DNA from: Thioclava sediminum
GTDB taxonomy: Bacteria; Pseudomonadota; Alphaproteobacteria; Rhodobacterales; Rhodobacteraceae
Direction: 5' to 3'
Length of the DNA: 64,000 nucleotides
Assembly: GCF_002020355.1 (NCBI RefSeq)
Contig: NZ_MPZV01000001.1
Coordinates: 186,001-250,000 of the forward strand
Shown here: positions 34,964 to 43,500 of the stretch, piece after piece
Layout: the number at the start of each line of letters is the position of its first letter
Position numbering within the stretch: position 1 is the first letter of the stretch
Notes under the pieces: generated by a model
The model's database searches: none
What the model saw: only the letters and a program-made list of their open reading frames with translations
What the model was told of the DNA's origin: nothing
Position numbers and translations under genes: made by a program

Positions 34964-36103
34964 TTGAAAACTTTTCGCCCTGTCATCGGTATCGTTTTAG
35001 TCGCGGGCGCGCTTTGGGTGATCGTCGGAGAGCAGATGTCGGGCGTGAGCGCCGATGCCGTCGTCAATGCGCCCGTGGTCACGGTGCGCAGCAGTACCGC
35101 CGGCAAGCTGTCGATGCCGAAACGACCGCTCGGCGCCCATGTCGACAAGGGCGAGCGGCTGGCCACCGTCGATGATATCCTCTCGGACACGACGCAGCTC
35201 GAAGATTTGCGAATGGAGCTGGCGAATGCCGAGGCGAATGTCGCGCGGATCAAAAGCGACCTCGCCGCCAAGCACACGCAACGCGACGCCTATGCCGCGC
35301 GCAGCAAGCTCTATCGCACGCATCGCATCGCCGAGATCGAGACGAAGCTGAAATTCGCCCGCGCGCGGCTCGACCGGCTGCAGCCCGATGCGCAGAGCAC
35401 GGAGACGAGTGCCACGAAAGTCGCGCAGACCGCCCCTGCCGCCCCGGCGGAGAATGGCCCCGTGACGCAAGCGCGCGAGGACGTGGCGCTGCTCGAAAAC
35501 GCGCTCGATGCCGCCAAGTCCGGCGTCTATCTGGGCGACGGCTATAACGACGCCCCAAGCTCCGAACAGCGCGGTGCGCTTCTCGATGAGGAGATCGCCG
35601 CGCTCGAGGCGGACCTCACCGAGGCCGAGGCCCGCGTCAAGACGCTCGACGCGCGCCGGTCGAAGGAACAGACGCGGGTGAACACCCTGTCCTCGAGCCA
35701 GGTGACATCGCCCGCGAACGGGATCTACTGGGAGACCCTGCAGGCGGATGGCGTGACGGTGCAGCGGGGCGACCCCATCATGTCGCTCGTCGATTGCGAT
35801 GTCTCGCTGGTGACCGCTTCGGTGAGCGAAGGCGTCTACAACACCCTCAAGGTGGGCGATTCCGCGACCTTCAAGCTGGCCTCGCGCGACAAGATCTACG
35901 ACGCGACGATCGCGCGGCTCGCCGGCAGCGGCGCGGCGCGCGTCTACCAGACCCTTGCCATCGCGCCGAGCCAGAAACATCTCGAGCGCTACGACGTGAC
36001 CCTTCTCGTTCCGGACCTGAAATCCGATCCCGACCTCGACTGTCCCGTGGGGCGCACCGGGCGGGTGTTCTTCGAGCACCGCCCCCTCGACTTCCTGCGC
36101 TGA
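34964..36103 (+). CDS. HlyD-like membrane fusion protein, BgsB-like
   Basis: A 379-aa protein with one N-terminal membrane helix (FRPVIGIVLVAGALWVIVG), a split biotinyl-lipoyl-like barrel (TAGKLSMPKRPLGAHVDKGERLA and ANGIYWETLQADGVTVQRGD), and a long helical hairpin with coiled coil between (about residues 80-230). The start is TTG with GAGGAG upstream. In Sinorhizobium meliloti, bgsB encodes such a protein directly before bgsA, the mixed-linkage beta-glucan synthase. Here the glycosyltransferase follows after 12 bp, so the pair probably spans the envelope for glucan export. Confidence 0.78.
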   Translation: MKTFRPVIGIVLVAGALWVIVGEQMSGVSADAVVNAPVVTVRSSTAGKLSMPKRPLGAHVDKGERLATVDDILSDTTQLEDLRMELANAEANVARIKSDLAAKHTQRDAYAARSKLYRTHRIAEIETKLKFARARLDRLQPDAQSTETSATKVAQTAPAAPAENGPVTQAREDVALLENALDAAKSGVYLGDGYNDAPSSEQRGALLDEEIAALEADLTEAEARVKTLDARRSKEQTRVNTLSSSQVTSPANGIYWETLQADGVTVQRGDPIMSLVDCDVSLVTASVSEGVYNTLKVGDSATFKLASRDKIYDATIARLAGSGAARVYQTLAIAPSQKHLERYDVTLLVPDLKSDPDLDCPVGRTGRVFFEHRPLDFLR

Positions 36104-36115
36104 GGGCGGGGCGGC

Positions 36116-38104
36116 ATGTTCTTCTATCCGCAACTGGGAGAGCTTGGCTCGGCGGCGATGCAGCTCATCCTCGTCGTGGGTATCACAGCCATTCTGCCGA
36201 GCTTCGTCAAACCGCGGCGCAACTGGCACCGTGCGGTGCTGCTGGGGATCAGTGCGGTGCTGGCGCTGCGCTATATCTGGTGGCGCGGAACCGAGACCCT
36301 CGCCCCGCCCGGCCTGACGCTGGATGCCCTGGCGAGCTGGTCGCTCTTCGGCCTCGAAGCCTTCACCATGATCGGCTCGCTCAGCGCCTTTCTCGTCCTG
36401 TCCCGGATCAAGCTGCGCAGCGAGGAAGCGGATCAATACGCCAATCTCCCGACGGAGAAGGAGCCGCTCGTCGCGATCCTTATCGCCACCTATAACGAGG
36501 ATCGCGACGTTCTCGAACGCACCATCGTGGGCGCGAAATTCCTGCGCCATCGCAACAAGATGATCATGGTCTGCGACGACAGCCGCCGCGACTGGCTGCG
36601 CGATTTCTGCGAGACCAAGGGCGTGCGCTACATGCGCCGGGCCGACAATGAGGGGCAGAAGGCGGGCAATATCAACCACGCGCTGGACCGGCTGGCCGAG
36701 GAAGAGGTGCAGCCCGATTTCGTGGCGATCCTCGATGCGGATTTCGTGCCCCATCGCGGCTTCATCTCGCGCACGCTGGCGCTGTTTCACGACCCCGAAG
36801 TGGGCCTCGTGCAGACGCCGCAACACTTCTTCAACTCCGACCCGATCCAGCACAATTTCCGGCTCGACAGCTCCTATCCCGACGAGCAGCGCTTCTTCTT
36901 CGACCAGATGCAGCCCGCGCGCGACGGCTGGGGGATCGCCTTTTGCTGCGGCACCTCCTCGGTCTGCCGTTGGAGCGCGCTGCGCGAGATCGGCGGCTTC
37001 AACACCGAGAGCGTGACCGAGGATTTCATGCTGACGCTGGCGTTGCAGAACGCAGGCTGGCGCACCGTCTATCTGGCCGAGCCGCTGACCGAAGGCCTCG
37101 CCCCCGAAGGGCTCAAGGAATACATCACCCAGCGCGCCCGCTGGTGCCTCGGCTTGATGCAGATCGCGCGGTCCTCACTCGGCCCGTTCTCGAAAAGCAA
37201 TCTGCGGCTGCGCGACCGCTGGAGCGTCATCGACTCGATCTTCTATTGGACCACGACCTTTCCCTTCCGGATCGCGGCGATCTGCTACCCCCTGCTCTAC
37301 TGGTATTTCAACATCACGGTGGTGAATGCGGGCCTCGCGGATGTGCTGAGCTATTTCGGGGTCTATTACCTGTGGAGCCTGATGATACTGAACATGCTCA
37401 GCCGAGGCATGGTCGTGCCGCTCCTGAACGACGTGAGCCAGCTGATCGGCGCGATCCCGATCGCCCGCGCCGCCTTCACCGGGTTGCTGCGGCCCCATGG
37501 CCACCCGTTTTCGGTGACGGCGAAAGGCGGGGACCGGTCGAAAGTAGTCGTGCAATGGCGGATCATGATGCCGTTCCTGATCCTGTTCTTCCTGACGCTG
37601 GGCGGCCTTCTGATCGGGATCGTCTGGGATCGCTTCGCCTATTACGACGCGGGCGACGGCAAATGGGTGATCCTGTTCTGGACGGTCTATAACCTGTTCC
37701 TGCTGGCGGCGACCTGCCGTGCCTGCGTCGAGCTACCCCGGCGCGAAATCCATGTGGCCGACAAGCCCGAGCGGATTTCCTTCGTCTCCGACGGCACGGA
37801 ATACTGGGTCTGGATGACCTCGTTCACGATGGACACGGTGCGCCTGCGCGGCCTGACCCTGCCGGAACAGACCCGCGGGATGTTGACGATCGACCAGATC
37901 ACCGACCCGATCAAATGCTACGTCATCGCGAAGACCCGTGACGGCGCGCGGCTCCAGCTTCTGCCGACCGAGGAGCAGCGCGAAGAACTGTTCGTGCGTT
38001 TCTATGCCGAAGGGAACGAGCCGGGCGTCAGCCATGTTCGCCCGAGCGCGCTTCTGCACGACATCTACCGCCGTTTCTTGCCGAAATTCTCCTCGGACGA
38101 GTGA
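36116..38104 (+). CDS. family 2 glycosyltransferase, BgsA-like beta-glucan synthase
   Basis: A 662-aa processive glycosyltransferase. The catalytic pattern is D (VCDDSRRDW), DAD (ILDADFVPH), TED (SVTEDFML) and QRARW (ITQRARWCLG), as in cellulose synthase. Hydrophobic segments flank it at the N terminus and from residue 380 onward. The C-terminal region (about 535-662) lacks a clear PilZ RxxxR, although SFTMDTVRLRG is loosely like its second motif. S. meliloti BgsA also has a non-PilZ C-terminal c-di-GMP-binding domain. The upstream HlyD-like gene supports a bgsBA-type identity, while curdlan or cellulose synthase remains possible. Confidence 0.82.
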   Translation: MFFYPQLGELGSAAMQLILVVGITAILPSFVKPRRNWHRAVLLGISAVLALRYIWWRGTETLAPPGLTLDALASWSLFGLEAFTMIGSLSAFLVLSRIKLRSEEADQYANLPTEKEPLVAILIATYNEDRDVLERTIVGAKFLRHRNKMIMVCDDSRRDWLRDFCETKGVRYMRRADNEGQKAGNINHALDRLAEEEVQPDFVAILDADFVPHRGFISRTLALFHDPEVGLVQTPQHFFNSDPIQHNFRLDSSYPDEQRFFFDQMQPARDGWGIAFCCGTSSVCRWSALREIGGFNTESVTEDFMLTLALQNAGWRTVYLAEPLTEGLAPEGLKEYITQRARWCLGLMQIARSSLGPFSKSNLRLRDRWSVIDSIFYWTTTFPFRIAAICYPLLYWYFNITVVNAGLADVLSYFGVYYLWSLMILNMLSRGMVVPLLNDVSQLIGAIPIARAAFTGLLRPHGHPFSVTAKGGDRSKVVVQWRIMMPFLILFFLTLGGLLIGIVWDRFAYYDAGDGKWVILFWTVYNLFLLAATCRACVELPRREIHVADKPERISFVSDGTEYWVWMTSFTMDTVRLRGLTLPEQTRGMLTIDQITDPIKCYVIAKTRDGARLQLLPTEEQREELFVRFYAEGNEPGVSHVRPSALLHDIYRRFLPKFSSDE

Positions 38105-38122
38105 GCCTGCGGGCGCCGCGAA

Positions 38123-38701
38123 TTAATAGGTGTTAATGGAAAGGCCGACGAAGGCCTCCTTGGCAAGGGCGCGCCACCCCGCCCGGATCGAGACCGGCCC
38201 GCCGTCGATTTTCTGGGTCACCGCGATGGTGCGCTCGGAATAGGTGTCGCTCCCGCCAGCGGAGAGTTCTAGCCCCAGCCCGGAGCGGTTCCCGGCCTGA
38301 AACAGCGCGAACCAGTCCTGATCGATCGTGTTGTATTGCCCCAGCATGAAGACACGCCCGAAGCTGGTCGGCCTGTAATGTTCCAGCCCCACCCGTGCGC
38401 CGAGTCGCCAGTTATCATCGTCCAGCGTGCGCCCGATGCTGGGGCCGAGTTTCAGCGTGCCGATTCCCTCGAGCGCGAAGTCCCGCGTCACGGCCGCGCC
38501 GGTCGACCATCCGCCATCGTAATCCGAGAAATTCGCGCTGAAGCTCACTTTCCCGCGCGACATCGAAAAGACCGTGTCGGAGGTATTCTGCGCCGCGTCG
38601 AACTGCAGAAACGTGCCGTCCGCGCGGGCCTGCGAAACCGGCCCCAGCGTCAGTGCCAGACAGGTCGCGATCGCAACGCTTACCCCGTAATTCTTGTGCA
38701 T
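38123..38701 (-). CDS. BcsS-like outer-membrane beta-barrel protein
   Basis: A 192-aa exported protein. A signal peptide (about residues 1-26, ending SQARA) precedes alternating amphipathic strands such as GKVSFSANFSDYDGGWSTG, ending in an aromatic NTY. This resembles BcsS, a small barrel found in alphaproteobacterial cellulose loci. It is convergent with the glycosyltransferase gene, 18 bp apart, and likely serves the same polysaccharide. A frame extending upstream has no signal peptide, so I start at 38701. Confidence 0.72.
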   Translation of the reverse strand: MHKNYGVSVAIATCLALTLGPVSQARADGTFLQFDAAQNTSDTVFSMSRGKVSFSANFSDYDGGWSTGAAVTRDFALEGIGTLKLGPSIGRTLDDDNWRLGARVGLEHYRPTSFGRVFMLGQYNTIDQDWFALFQAGNRSGLGLELSAGGSDTYSERTIAVTQKIDGGPVSIRAGWRALAKEAFVGLSINTY

Positions 38702-38981
38702 TTCTCGATTCCTGTGCCTGTGCCCGGGACCTTTACGCCCCCCTCGATTTACTTTTATCCCCCCGGAAAGGCGCAACTTTTCGTTGCTGCCAGGCACCGG
38801 GACGCGGAGCCTCTTTCTCCCGCGAGTGTTCGGCATCGACGTGCAGTTTGCAAGCGACCCGGCCCGAGAGCTCAACAATTTTAAAGAGAGGTGCTCCCCA
38901 CCATTTTCTCGCCTCAATTAGACATTAACCATGACTAATCAGGCGATCCTTTCTCCACCGCAACTGAGGATTGAAGCGAAG

Positions 38982-40115
38982 ATGACCATTCGTCGACATC
39001 ATAATCTCGGGGGCATTTTCCTACGCACCGCTCTGGCGATGGTGCTCGTCGTGGCAGCGACCGCCGTCTTCGTCGCCAAGGTCGTGTCGGATCAGGCCCA
39101 TGAATTTCAGACAGCCATTGAACACAAACTGGTCCTGAGAGGCTCGGATGCGATCGCGCTAAGCTTCAACACGGCCCTGATGCGCGAATGGGACAGTATG
39201 CATGCCGTTGCGCGCATTGTCAGCAATGCGTCGAAAGACGACATCAACAAGTTAATGGACGCCGTCTCCCGCACCGGGGGTCAGGTCGCCTGGGCAGGCT
39301 TCGCCGCGCCCGATGGCACGATCATCTCCGGCTCGAACGGCTATGATGTCGGCAAGAATGTCAGCTCCAAGCGGTGGTTCCGCGATGGTATCCGCGTGCC
39401 GTCGGTCGACTCGATCACCGAGACGGCCACCAATGCGTTGACCGGCAAGATGGAGCAATTCCTGAACCTCTCGACCCCCGTGAAGGGCGCGAACGGCCAG
39501 AAGATCGGCGTCCTGGTCTACCGCGTGCGGATCGCATGGGTGCGTAGCTTCCTGTTCGAGGCGAGCAAGGAGCTTGGCATCGACGTGGTCGTGCAGGACA
39601 TCAACGGCGATCCCGTCATCGACACCCGTCACGAAAGCACGCCCTTGCCCAAAAGCCTGACCTCGAGCGCGAGCCTGCGCAGCAAGTCTTCCGGCGTCTT
39701 CCACCTTGTCGACGGCAAGGACGGCGGGACCTATGCCTTTGCGCCGGATTTCGTCTGGAACAAACTGCCCAACTTCGGCTGGCGCGTCTTCGCGGTTCTG
39801 CGCCGCGACAACATCTCGAACGATCTGCCGGTTTTGACGCAGGTGACGCTGGCGACGGTCGCAGCCGCGGCGCTGTGCCTGCTGGGCGTGACGCTGGTGT
39901 TCCTCAAGCTGCTGCTGCGCCCGGTCGAGCGGCTGGCAGAGGATGCCAAGAGCATCGCGAACGGCAAATACGTCTTCCCCGAAGAAGCGACGAGCTCTCA
40001 GGAAGCCGCCTCGCTGTCGAGCGCACTCGCGATCATCCAGAGCAAGCTCACCCCGCAGCGTGGCGAACGGCCGCCTCGGTCGACACCTGAGGCGACACCT
40101 GAACCGCATTCGTGA
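38982..40115 (+). CDS. membrane sensor with Cache-like domain and HAMP, no output domain
   Basis: A 377-aa protein. An N-terminal helix (IFLRTALAMVLVVAATAVFVA), a large extracytoplasmic domain of dCache shape (about residues 35-290; NVSSKRWFRDGIRV is a typical Cache loop), a second helix (LATVAAAALCLLGVTLVFLKL) and a HAMP segment LLRPVERLAEDAKSIANGKY. It ends after the HAMP with no kinase, GGDEF or methyl-accepting domain. ATG 38982 is preferred; an in-frame ATG at 38931 lacks a ribosome site. It is divergent from the BcsS-like gene and may regulate it or the glucan synthase. Confidence 0.75.
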   Translation: MTIRRHHNLGGIFLRTALAMVLVVAATAVFVAKVVSDQAHEFQTAIEHKLVLRGSDAIALSFNTALMREWDSMHAVARIVSNASKDDINKLMDAVSRTGGQVAWAGFAAPDGTIISGSNGYDVGKNVSSKRWFRDGIRVPSVDSITETATNALTGKMEQFLNLSTPVKGANGQKIGVLVYRVRIAWVRSFLFEASKELGIDVVVQDINGDPVIDTRHESTPLPKSLTSSASLRSKSSGVFHLVDGKDGGTYAFAPDFVWNKLPNFGWRVFAVLRRDNISNDLPVLTQVTLATVAAAALCLLGVTLVFLKLLLRPVERLAEDAKSIANGKYVFPEEATSSQEAASLSSALAIIQSKLTPQRGERPPRSTPEATPEPHS

Positions 40116-40131
40116 CTTGGATTTGGGACAG

Positions 40132-40157
40132 AAAGGGGCGCAGCGGCGCCCCTTTTT
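40132..40157. terminator. rho-independent terminator
   Basis: Perfect 10-bp stem AAAGGGGCGC/GCGCCCCTTT with an AGCG loop and a T run (TTTTT) lies 17 bp after the sensor gene and 17 bp before the convergent LuxR gene. It can serve both strands. Confidence 0.85.
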
Positions 40158-40173
40158 CCTTGGGACGCCGCGG

Positions 40174-40740
40174 CTAGAGCGGCAGCCCCGTCAGCCGCGC
40201 AACCAGTTCGGCGGTGTTGCGCGCGCCGAGTTTCGCCTGCAGCCGCGCGCGATGGGCCTCTGCCGTGCGCGGTGACAGCTCCAGCACCCGCGCGATTTCC
40301 TTGTTGGTCTGCCCCTCGGCCAGAAGGGCCGCCACCTGCCGCTCGCGCGCGGTCAGATCGACGACGGGCCGCAATTCCGACAGATCGGCAAAGCTCCAAA
40401 CAGCACGCGCGAAGGGATCGTCGGGCGTCAGCGATTGCCCCCGCACCCGGCACCAGAAGAGCGACCCGTCGCGGCGCTGCATGATCCGCTCATCGGCATA
40501 GCGCCCGGTCTCGCGCATTCGCCGCAACCCGATCTCCCCGATGCGCAGAAACTCCTCCTGCGACGGGTAGAGCACCGCGAGCGAGCGCTGCGGCAGCTCG
40601 TCTTCGCGATAGCCGAAACTCTCGCAAAACCGCGCGTTGCACCGCTCGATCACCCGGTCGCGGGTGACCGCCAGCCCGACCGGCGCATGCTCGAACGCCA
40701 GCAGCGCCATCTCATCGCTGTCCAGCAGATCCTGCTCCAT
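40174..40740 (-). CDS. PAS-LuxR family transcriptional regulator
   Basis: A 188-aa regulator. A PAS domain fills about residues 8-115 (FEHAPVGLAVTRDRVIERCNARF; RRDGSLFWCRVRG), and a LuxR/NarL-type HTH is at the C terminus (LTARERQVAALLAEGQTNKEIARVLELSPRTAEAHRARL). Without a receiver domain it probably binds a small ligand in the PAS. It diverges from the thiolase operon, and a palindrome CGTAG-TT-CTACG lies in the gap, so it likely activates that operon. Confidence 0.88.
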   Translation of the reverse strand: MEQDLLDSDEMALLAFEHAPVGLAVTRDRVIERCNARFCESFGYREDELPQRSLAVLYPSQEEFLRIGEIGLRRMRETGRYADERIMQRRDGSLFWCRVRGQSLTPDDPFARAVWSFADLSELRPVVDLTARERQVAALLAEGQTNKEIARVLELSPRTAEAHRARLQAKLGARNTAELVARLTGLPL

Positions 40741-40756
40741 CCTCTTCTCCCGATAG

Positions 40757-40768
40757 CGTAGTTCTACG
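40757..40768. promoter_or_regulatory. palindrome between PAS-LuxR gene and thiolase operon
   Basis: CGTAGTTCTACG has 5-bp arms around TT, the size and shape of LuxR/NarL-type sites. It lies about 65 bp before the thiolase ATG and 17 bp before the regulator ATG. Confidence 0.6.
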
Positions 40769-40834
40769 AATAGAGGTCGTGCCGCCCCTGCGCTAGTCTC
40801 CCCCGCAACGGAGGATCATTGGGAGGAGAGCCGC

Positions 40835-42001
40835 ATGGACGCGAAGATCGTCGGCTGGGGCCATACGAAATTCGGCAAGCTGGAGGGGCGCACGCTCGAG
40901 GATCTGGTTCTCGAAGCGGGCGGCGGCGCGCTGGAGCACGCAGGGATCGACCCGGCAGAGATCGACGGCATCTGGCTGGGGCATTTCAACTCCGGGCTGG
41001 TGCCGGATGGGTTCGCAAGCTCGCTGGCGCTGGGGATCGACGACAGGCTGCGCTTCACGCCTGCGACCCGTGTGGAGAATGCCTGCGCGTCGGGCTCGGC
41101 TGCGATCTATGCCGCGCGCGATGCGATCCGTTCGGGCCGGGTGAAGGCCGCGCTGGTGATCGGGGCGGAGAAGATGACCGCGAAGGACACCGCAGGCGTC
41201 ACCGAGGCGCTGGCCGGGGCGTCCTACCAGATGGAGGAAGCGGGTGTCTCCTTCCCGCAGATTTTCGCGCGTTTCGCGCAGGCCTATTATCAAGCGCATG
41301 GCGACCGTTCCGCCGCACTCGCCCGGATCGCGGCGAAGAACCACCACAACGCGCTCGCCAATCCGCTCGCGCAGATGCGCAAGGATTTGGGGTTCGAGTT
41401 CTGCAACACGGTGAGCGACAAGAACCCAATGATCGCCCCGCCCCTGCGGATGACCGATTGCTCGCTGATTTCCGACGGGGCGGCCGCGCTGGTCATGGTC
41501 GCCGACGACCGCGCGGGCAATTTCGCCAATTCCATCGGTTTCCGCGCCGCCGAGCAAGTCAATGACTACCTGCCGATGTCGCGCCGCGATCTGCTGGCTT
41601 TCGAGGGCCCGGCAGAGGCCTTTCGCCGCGCCTATGCTTCGGCGGGCGTGCGGGTCGACGATCTCTCCTTCGCGGAGGTCCATGACTGTTTCACCATCGC
41701 GGAATTGCTCGTCTACGAGGCGATGGGGCTGGTGCCGCAAGGCTCCGGTGCGCGGGCCATCGACGACGGGTTGGTACTGCGCGACGGTAAGCTGCCGGTG
41801 AACCTCTCGGGCGGGCTGAAGGCGAAGGGCCATCCCGTAGGCGCGACCGGCGTGTCGATGCATGTGCTGGCTGCGATGCAGCTCACCGGTCAGGCGGGCG
41901 AGATGCAACTGCCCGGCGCGGAGCTGGGCTGCGTCTTCAACATGGGCGGCTCGGGCGTCGCGAATTACTGCTCGATCCTCGAAGCGGAGCGCGCGGCATG
42001 A
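40835..42001 (+). CDS. thiolase (acetyl-CoA acetyltransferase / SCP2 type)
   Basis: A 388-aa thiolase. It has the acyl-binding Cys in RVENACASGSAAIYAAR (about residues 83-99), then the HDCF motif, and KAKGHPVGATG (His), with a late GCVFNMGGSG in place of the usual CxG. This is the SCP2/PhbA-like, non-classical branch. It would cleave a 3-ketoacyl-CoA. It starts behind GAGGAGAGC and overlaps the next acyl-CoA ligase gene by 4 bp. The operon also has an SDR, giving activation, oxidation and thiolysis. Confidence 0.9.
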   Translation: MDAKIVGWGHTKFGKLEGRTLEDLVLEAGGGALEHAGIDPAEIDGIWLGHFNSGLVPDGFASSLALGIDDRLRFTPATRVENACASGSAAIYAARDAIRSGRVKAALVIGAEKMTAKDTAGVTEALAGASYQMEEAGVSFPQIFARFAQAYYQAHGDRSAALARIAAKNHHNALANPLAQMRKDLGFEFCNTVSDKNPMIAPPLRMTDCSLISDGAAALVMVADDRAGNFANSIGFRAAEQVNDYLPMSRRDLLAFEGPAEAFRRAYASAGVRVDDLSFAEVHDCFTIAELLVYEAMGLVPQGSGARAIDDGLVLRDGKLPVNLSGGLKAKGHPVGATGVSMHVLAAMQLTGQAGEMQLPGAELGCVFNMGGSGVANYCSILEAERAA

Positions 42002-43500
42002 ACCCGGCGGAGTGGCTGATCCGCAGTGCGGTCCGCACCCCCGACGCCCCCGCGCTGCTGCAGGGCGAGGAGCTGCGCGCCACCTATGCGGAATTCGCCG
42101 ACCGTGCCGCCCGCATCGGGGCTGGGCTGGTGGCGTGTGGGATCGCTCCGGGCGACCGCGTGGCGCTGTTTGCCAAGAACTGCCCCGAATATCTCGAGGC
42201 GATCTATGGCATATGGTTCGCAGGCGCGGTGGCGGTGCCGATCAACGGCAAGCTGCACCCGCGCGAGGCCGCATGGATCATTGAGGCCTCCGAGGCGAAG
42301 CTCGCCTTCACCGGCGATCCGGGGACTGATCTGGGCGTCGAGACGGTGGACCTCAAAGGCCCGGCCTATGCCGATCTTCTGCGCTATGACCCGATGCCCG
42401 CCCCGGTCGAGATCGCGGAAAGCGAGACGGTCTGGCTGTTCTACACTTCCGGCACGACCGGGCGGCCCAAGGGCGTGTGCATCACTTCGGCCAACGTGCA
42501 GGCGATGTGTCTGGGCTATTTCTCGGATGTCGACAGCGTCGAACCGCAGGATGCGATCCTCTACGCCGCACCGATGTCGCATGGCGCGGGGCTTTACAAC
42601 TTCGTCCATGTGATGCGCGGCGCGCGCCATGTGGTGCCGCGCTCGGGCGGGTTCGAGGCTGACGAGATCCTCGAGCTTGCGCCGAAGCTGCAACATGTCT
42701 CGATGTTCGCAGCCCCCACGATGATCCGCCGTCTGGTGGACCGCGCCCGCGCGACGGGCCAGACCGGCGAGGGCATCAAGACGATCGTCTATGGCGGCGG
42801 GCCGATGTATGTCGCCGATATCATCGACGCGGTCGAGGTGATGGGGCCGCGCTTCGTTCAGATTTACGGCCAGGGCGAGAGCCCGATGACGATCACAGCC
42901 CTGTCGCGCGAGCTGGTCGCCGACCGAACCCATCCGCGCTGGCGCGAGCGGCTGGCCTCGGTCGGTCAAGCACATAGCCCGGTTTCGGTGCGCATCGCCG
43001 ATGCCGAAGGCCGCCCCCTGCCCGCGGGCGAGACCGGCGAGATCCTCGTGCGCGGGGCCGCGGTGATGGCGGGCTACTGGCAGAACCCCGAGGCGAGTGC
43101 GAAGGCGCTTCGCGACGGCTGGCTCTGGACCGGTGATCTGGGCACGATGGATGAAGACGGCTTCGTCACGCTGCAGGACCGCTCGAAGGACGTGATCATC
43201 TCGGGCGGCACGAATATCTACCCCCGCGAGGTCGAGGAGGCGCTGCTTCTGCACCCTTCGGTCCACGAGGTCGCAGTGGTCGGAAAGCCCGATCCGGAAT
43301 GGGGCGAGAGCGTCGTGGCCTTCGTCACGCCCGCGCCGGGGGCCGAGATCGACCCCGCCACCCTCGATCAGCATTGCTGCGACCAGATCGCGCGGTTCAA
43401 GCGCCCCAAGGCGTATCGTGTGGTGACGCAGCTTCCCAAGAACAATTATGGCAAGGTCCTCAAGACCGAGCTGCGCAAGAAAGTGACGGAGGAGGACTAA
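41998..43500 (+). CDS. AMP-dependent acyl-CoA ligase
   Basis: A 500-aa ANL ligase with FYTSGTTGRPKGVCITSAN (about residues 148-166), YGQGESPMTI and DRSKDVIISGGTNIYPREVEEAL. The C-terminal Lys lies in LPKNNYGKVLKTELR. It activates a carboxylic acid to a CoA ester. The thiolase gene before it and the SDR after it overlap its ends, so all three act in one pathway. Compared with the ligase at 8792 it is shorter and of a different subgroup, so this is a distinct substrate. Confidence 0.9.
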   Translation: MNPAEWLIRSAVRTPDAPALLQGEELRATYAEFADRAARIGAGLVACGIAPGDRVALFAKNCPEYLEAIYGIWFAGAVAVPINGKLHPREAAWIIEASEAKLAFTGDPGTDLGVETVDLKGPAYADLLRYDPMPAPVEIAESETVWLFYTSGTTGRPKGVCITSANVQAMCLGYFSDVDSVEPQDAILYAAPMSHGAGLYNFVHVMRGARHVVPRSGGFEADEILELAPKLQHVSMFAAPTMIRRLVDRARATGQTGEGIKTIVYGGGPMYVADIIDAVEVMGPRFVQIYGQGESPMTITALSRELVADRTHPRWRERLASVGQAHSPVSVRIADAEGRPLPAGETGEILVRGAAVMAGYWQNPEASAKALRDGWLWTGDLGTMDEDGFVTLQDRSKDVIISGGTNIYPREVEEALLLHPSVHEVAVVGKPDPEWGESVVAFVTPAPGAEIDPATLDQHCCDQIARFKRPKAYRVVTQLPKNNYGKVLKTELRKKVTEED

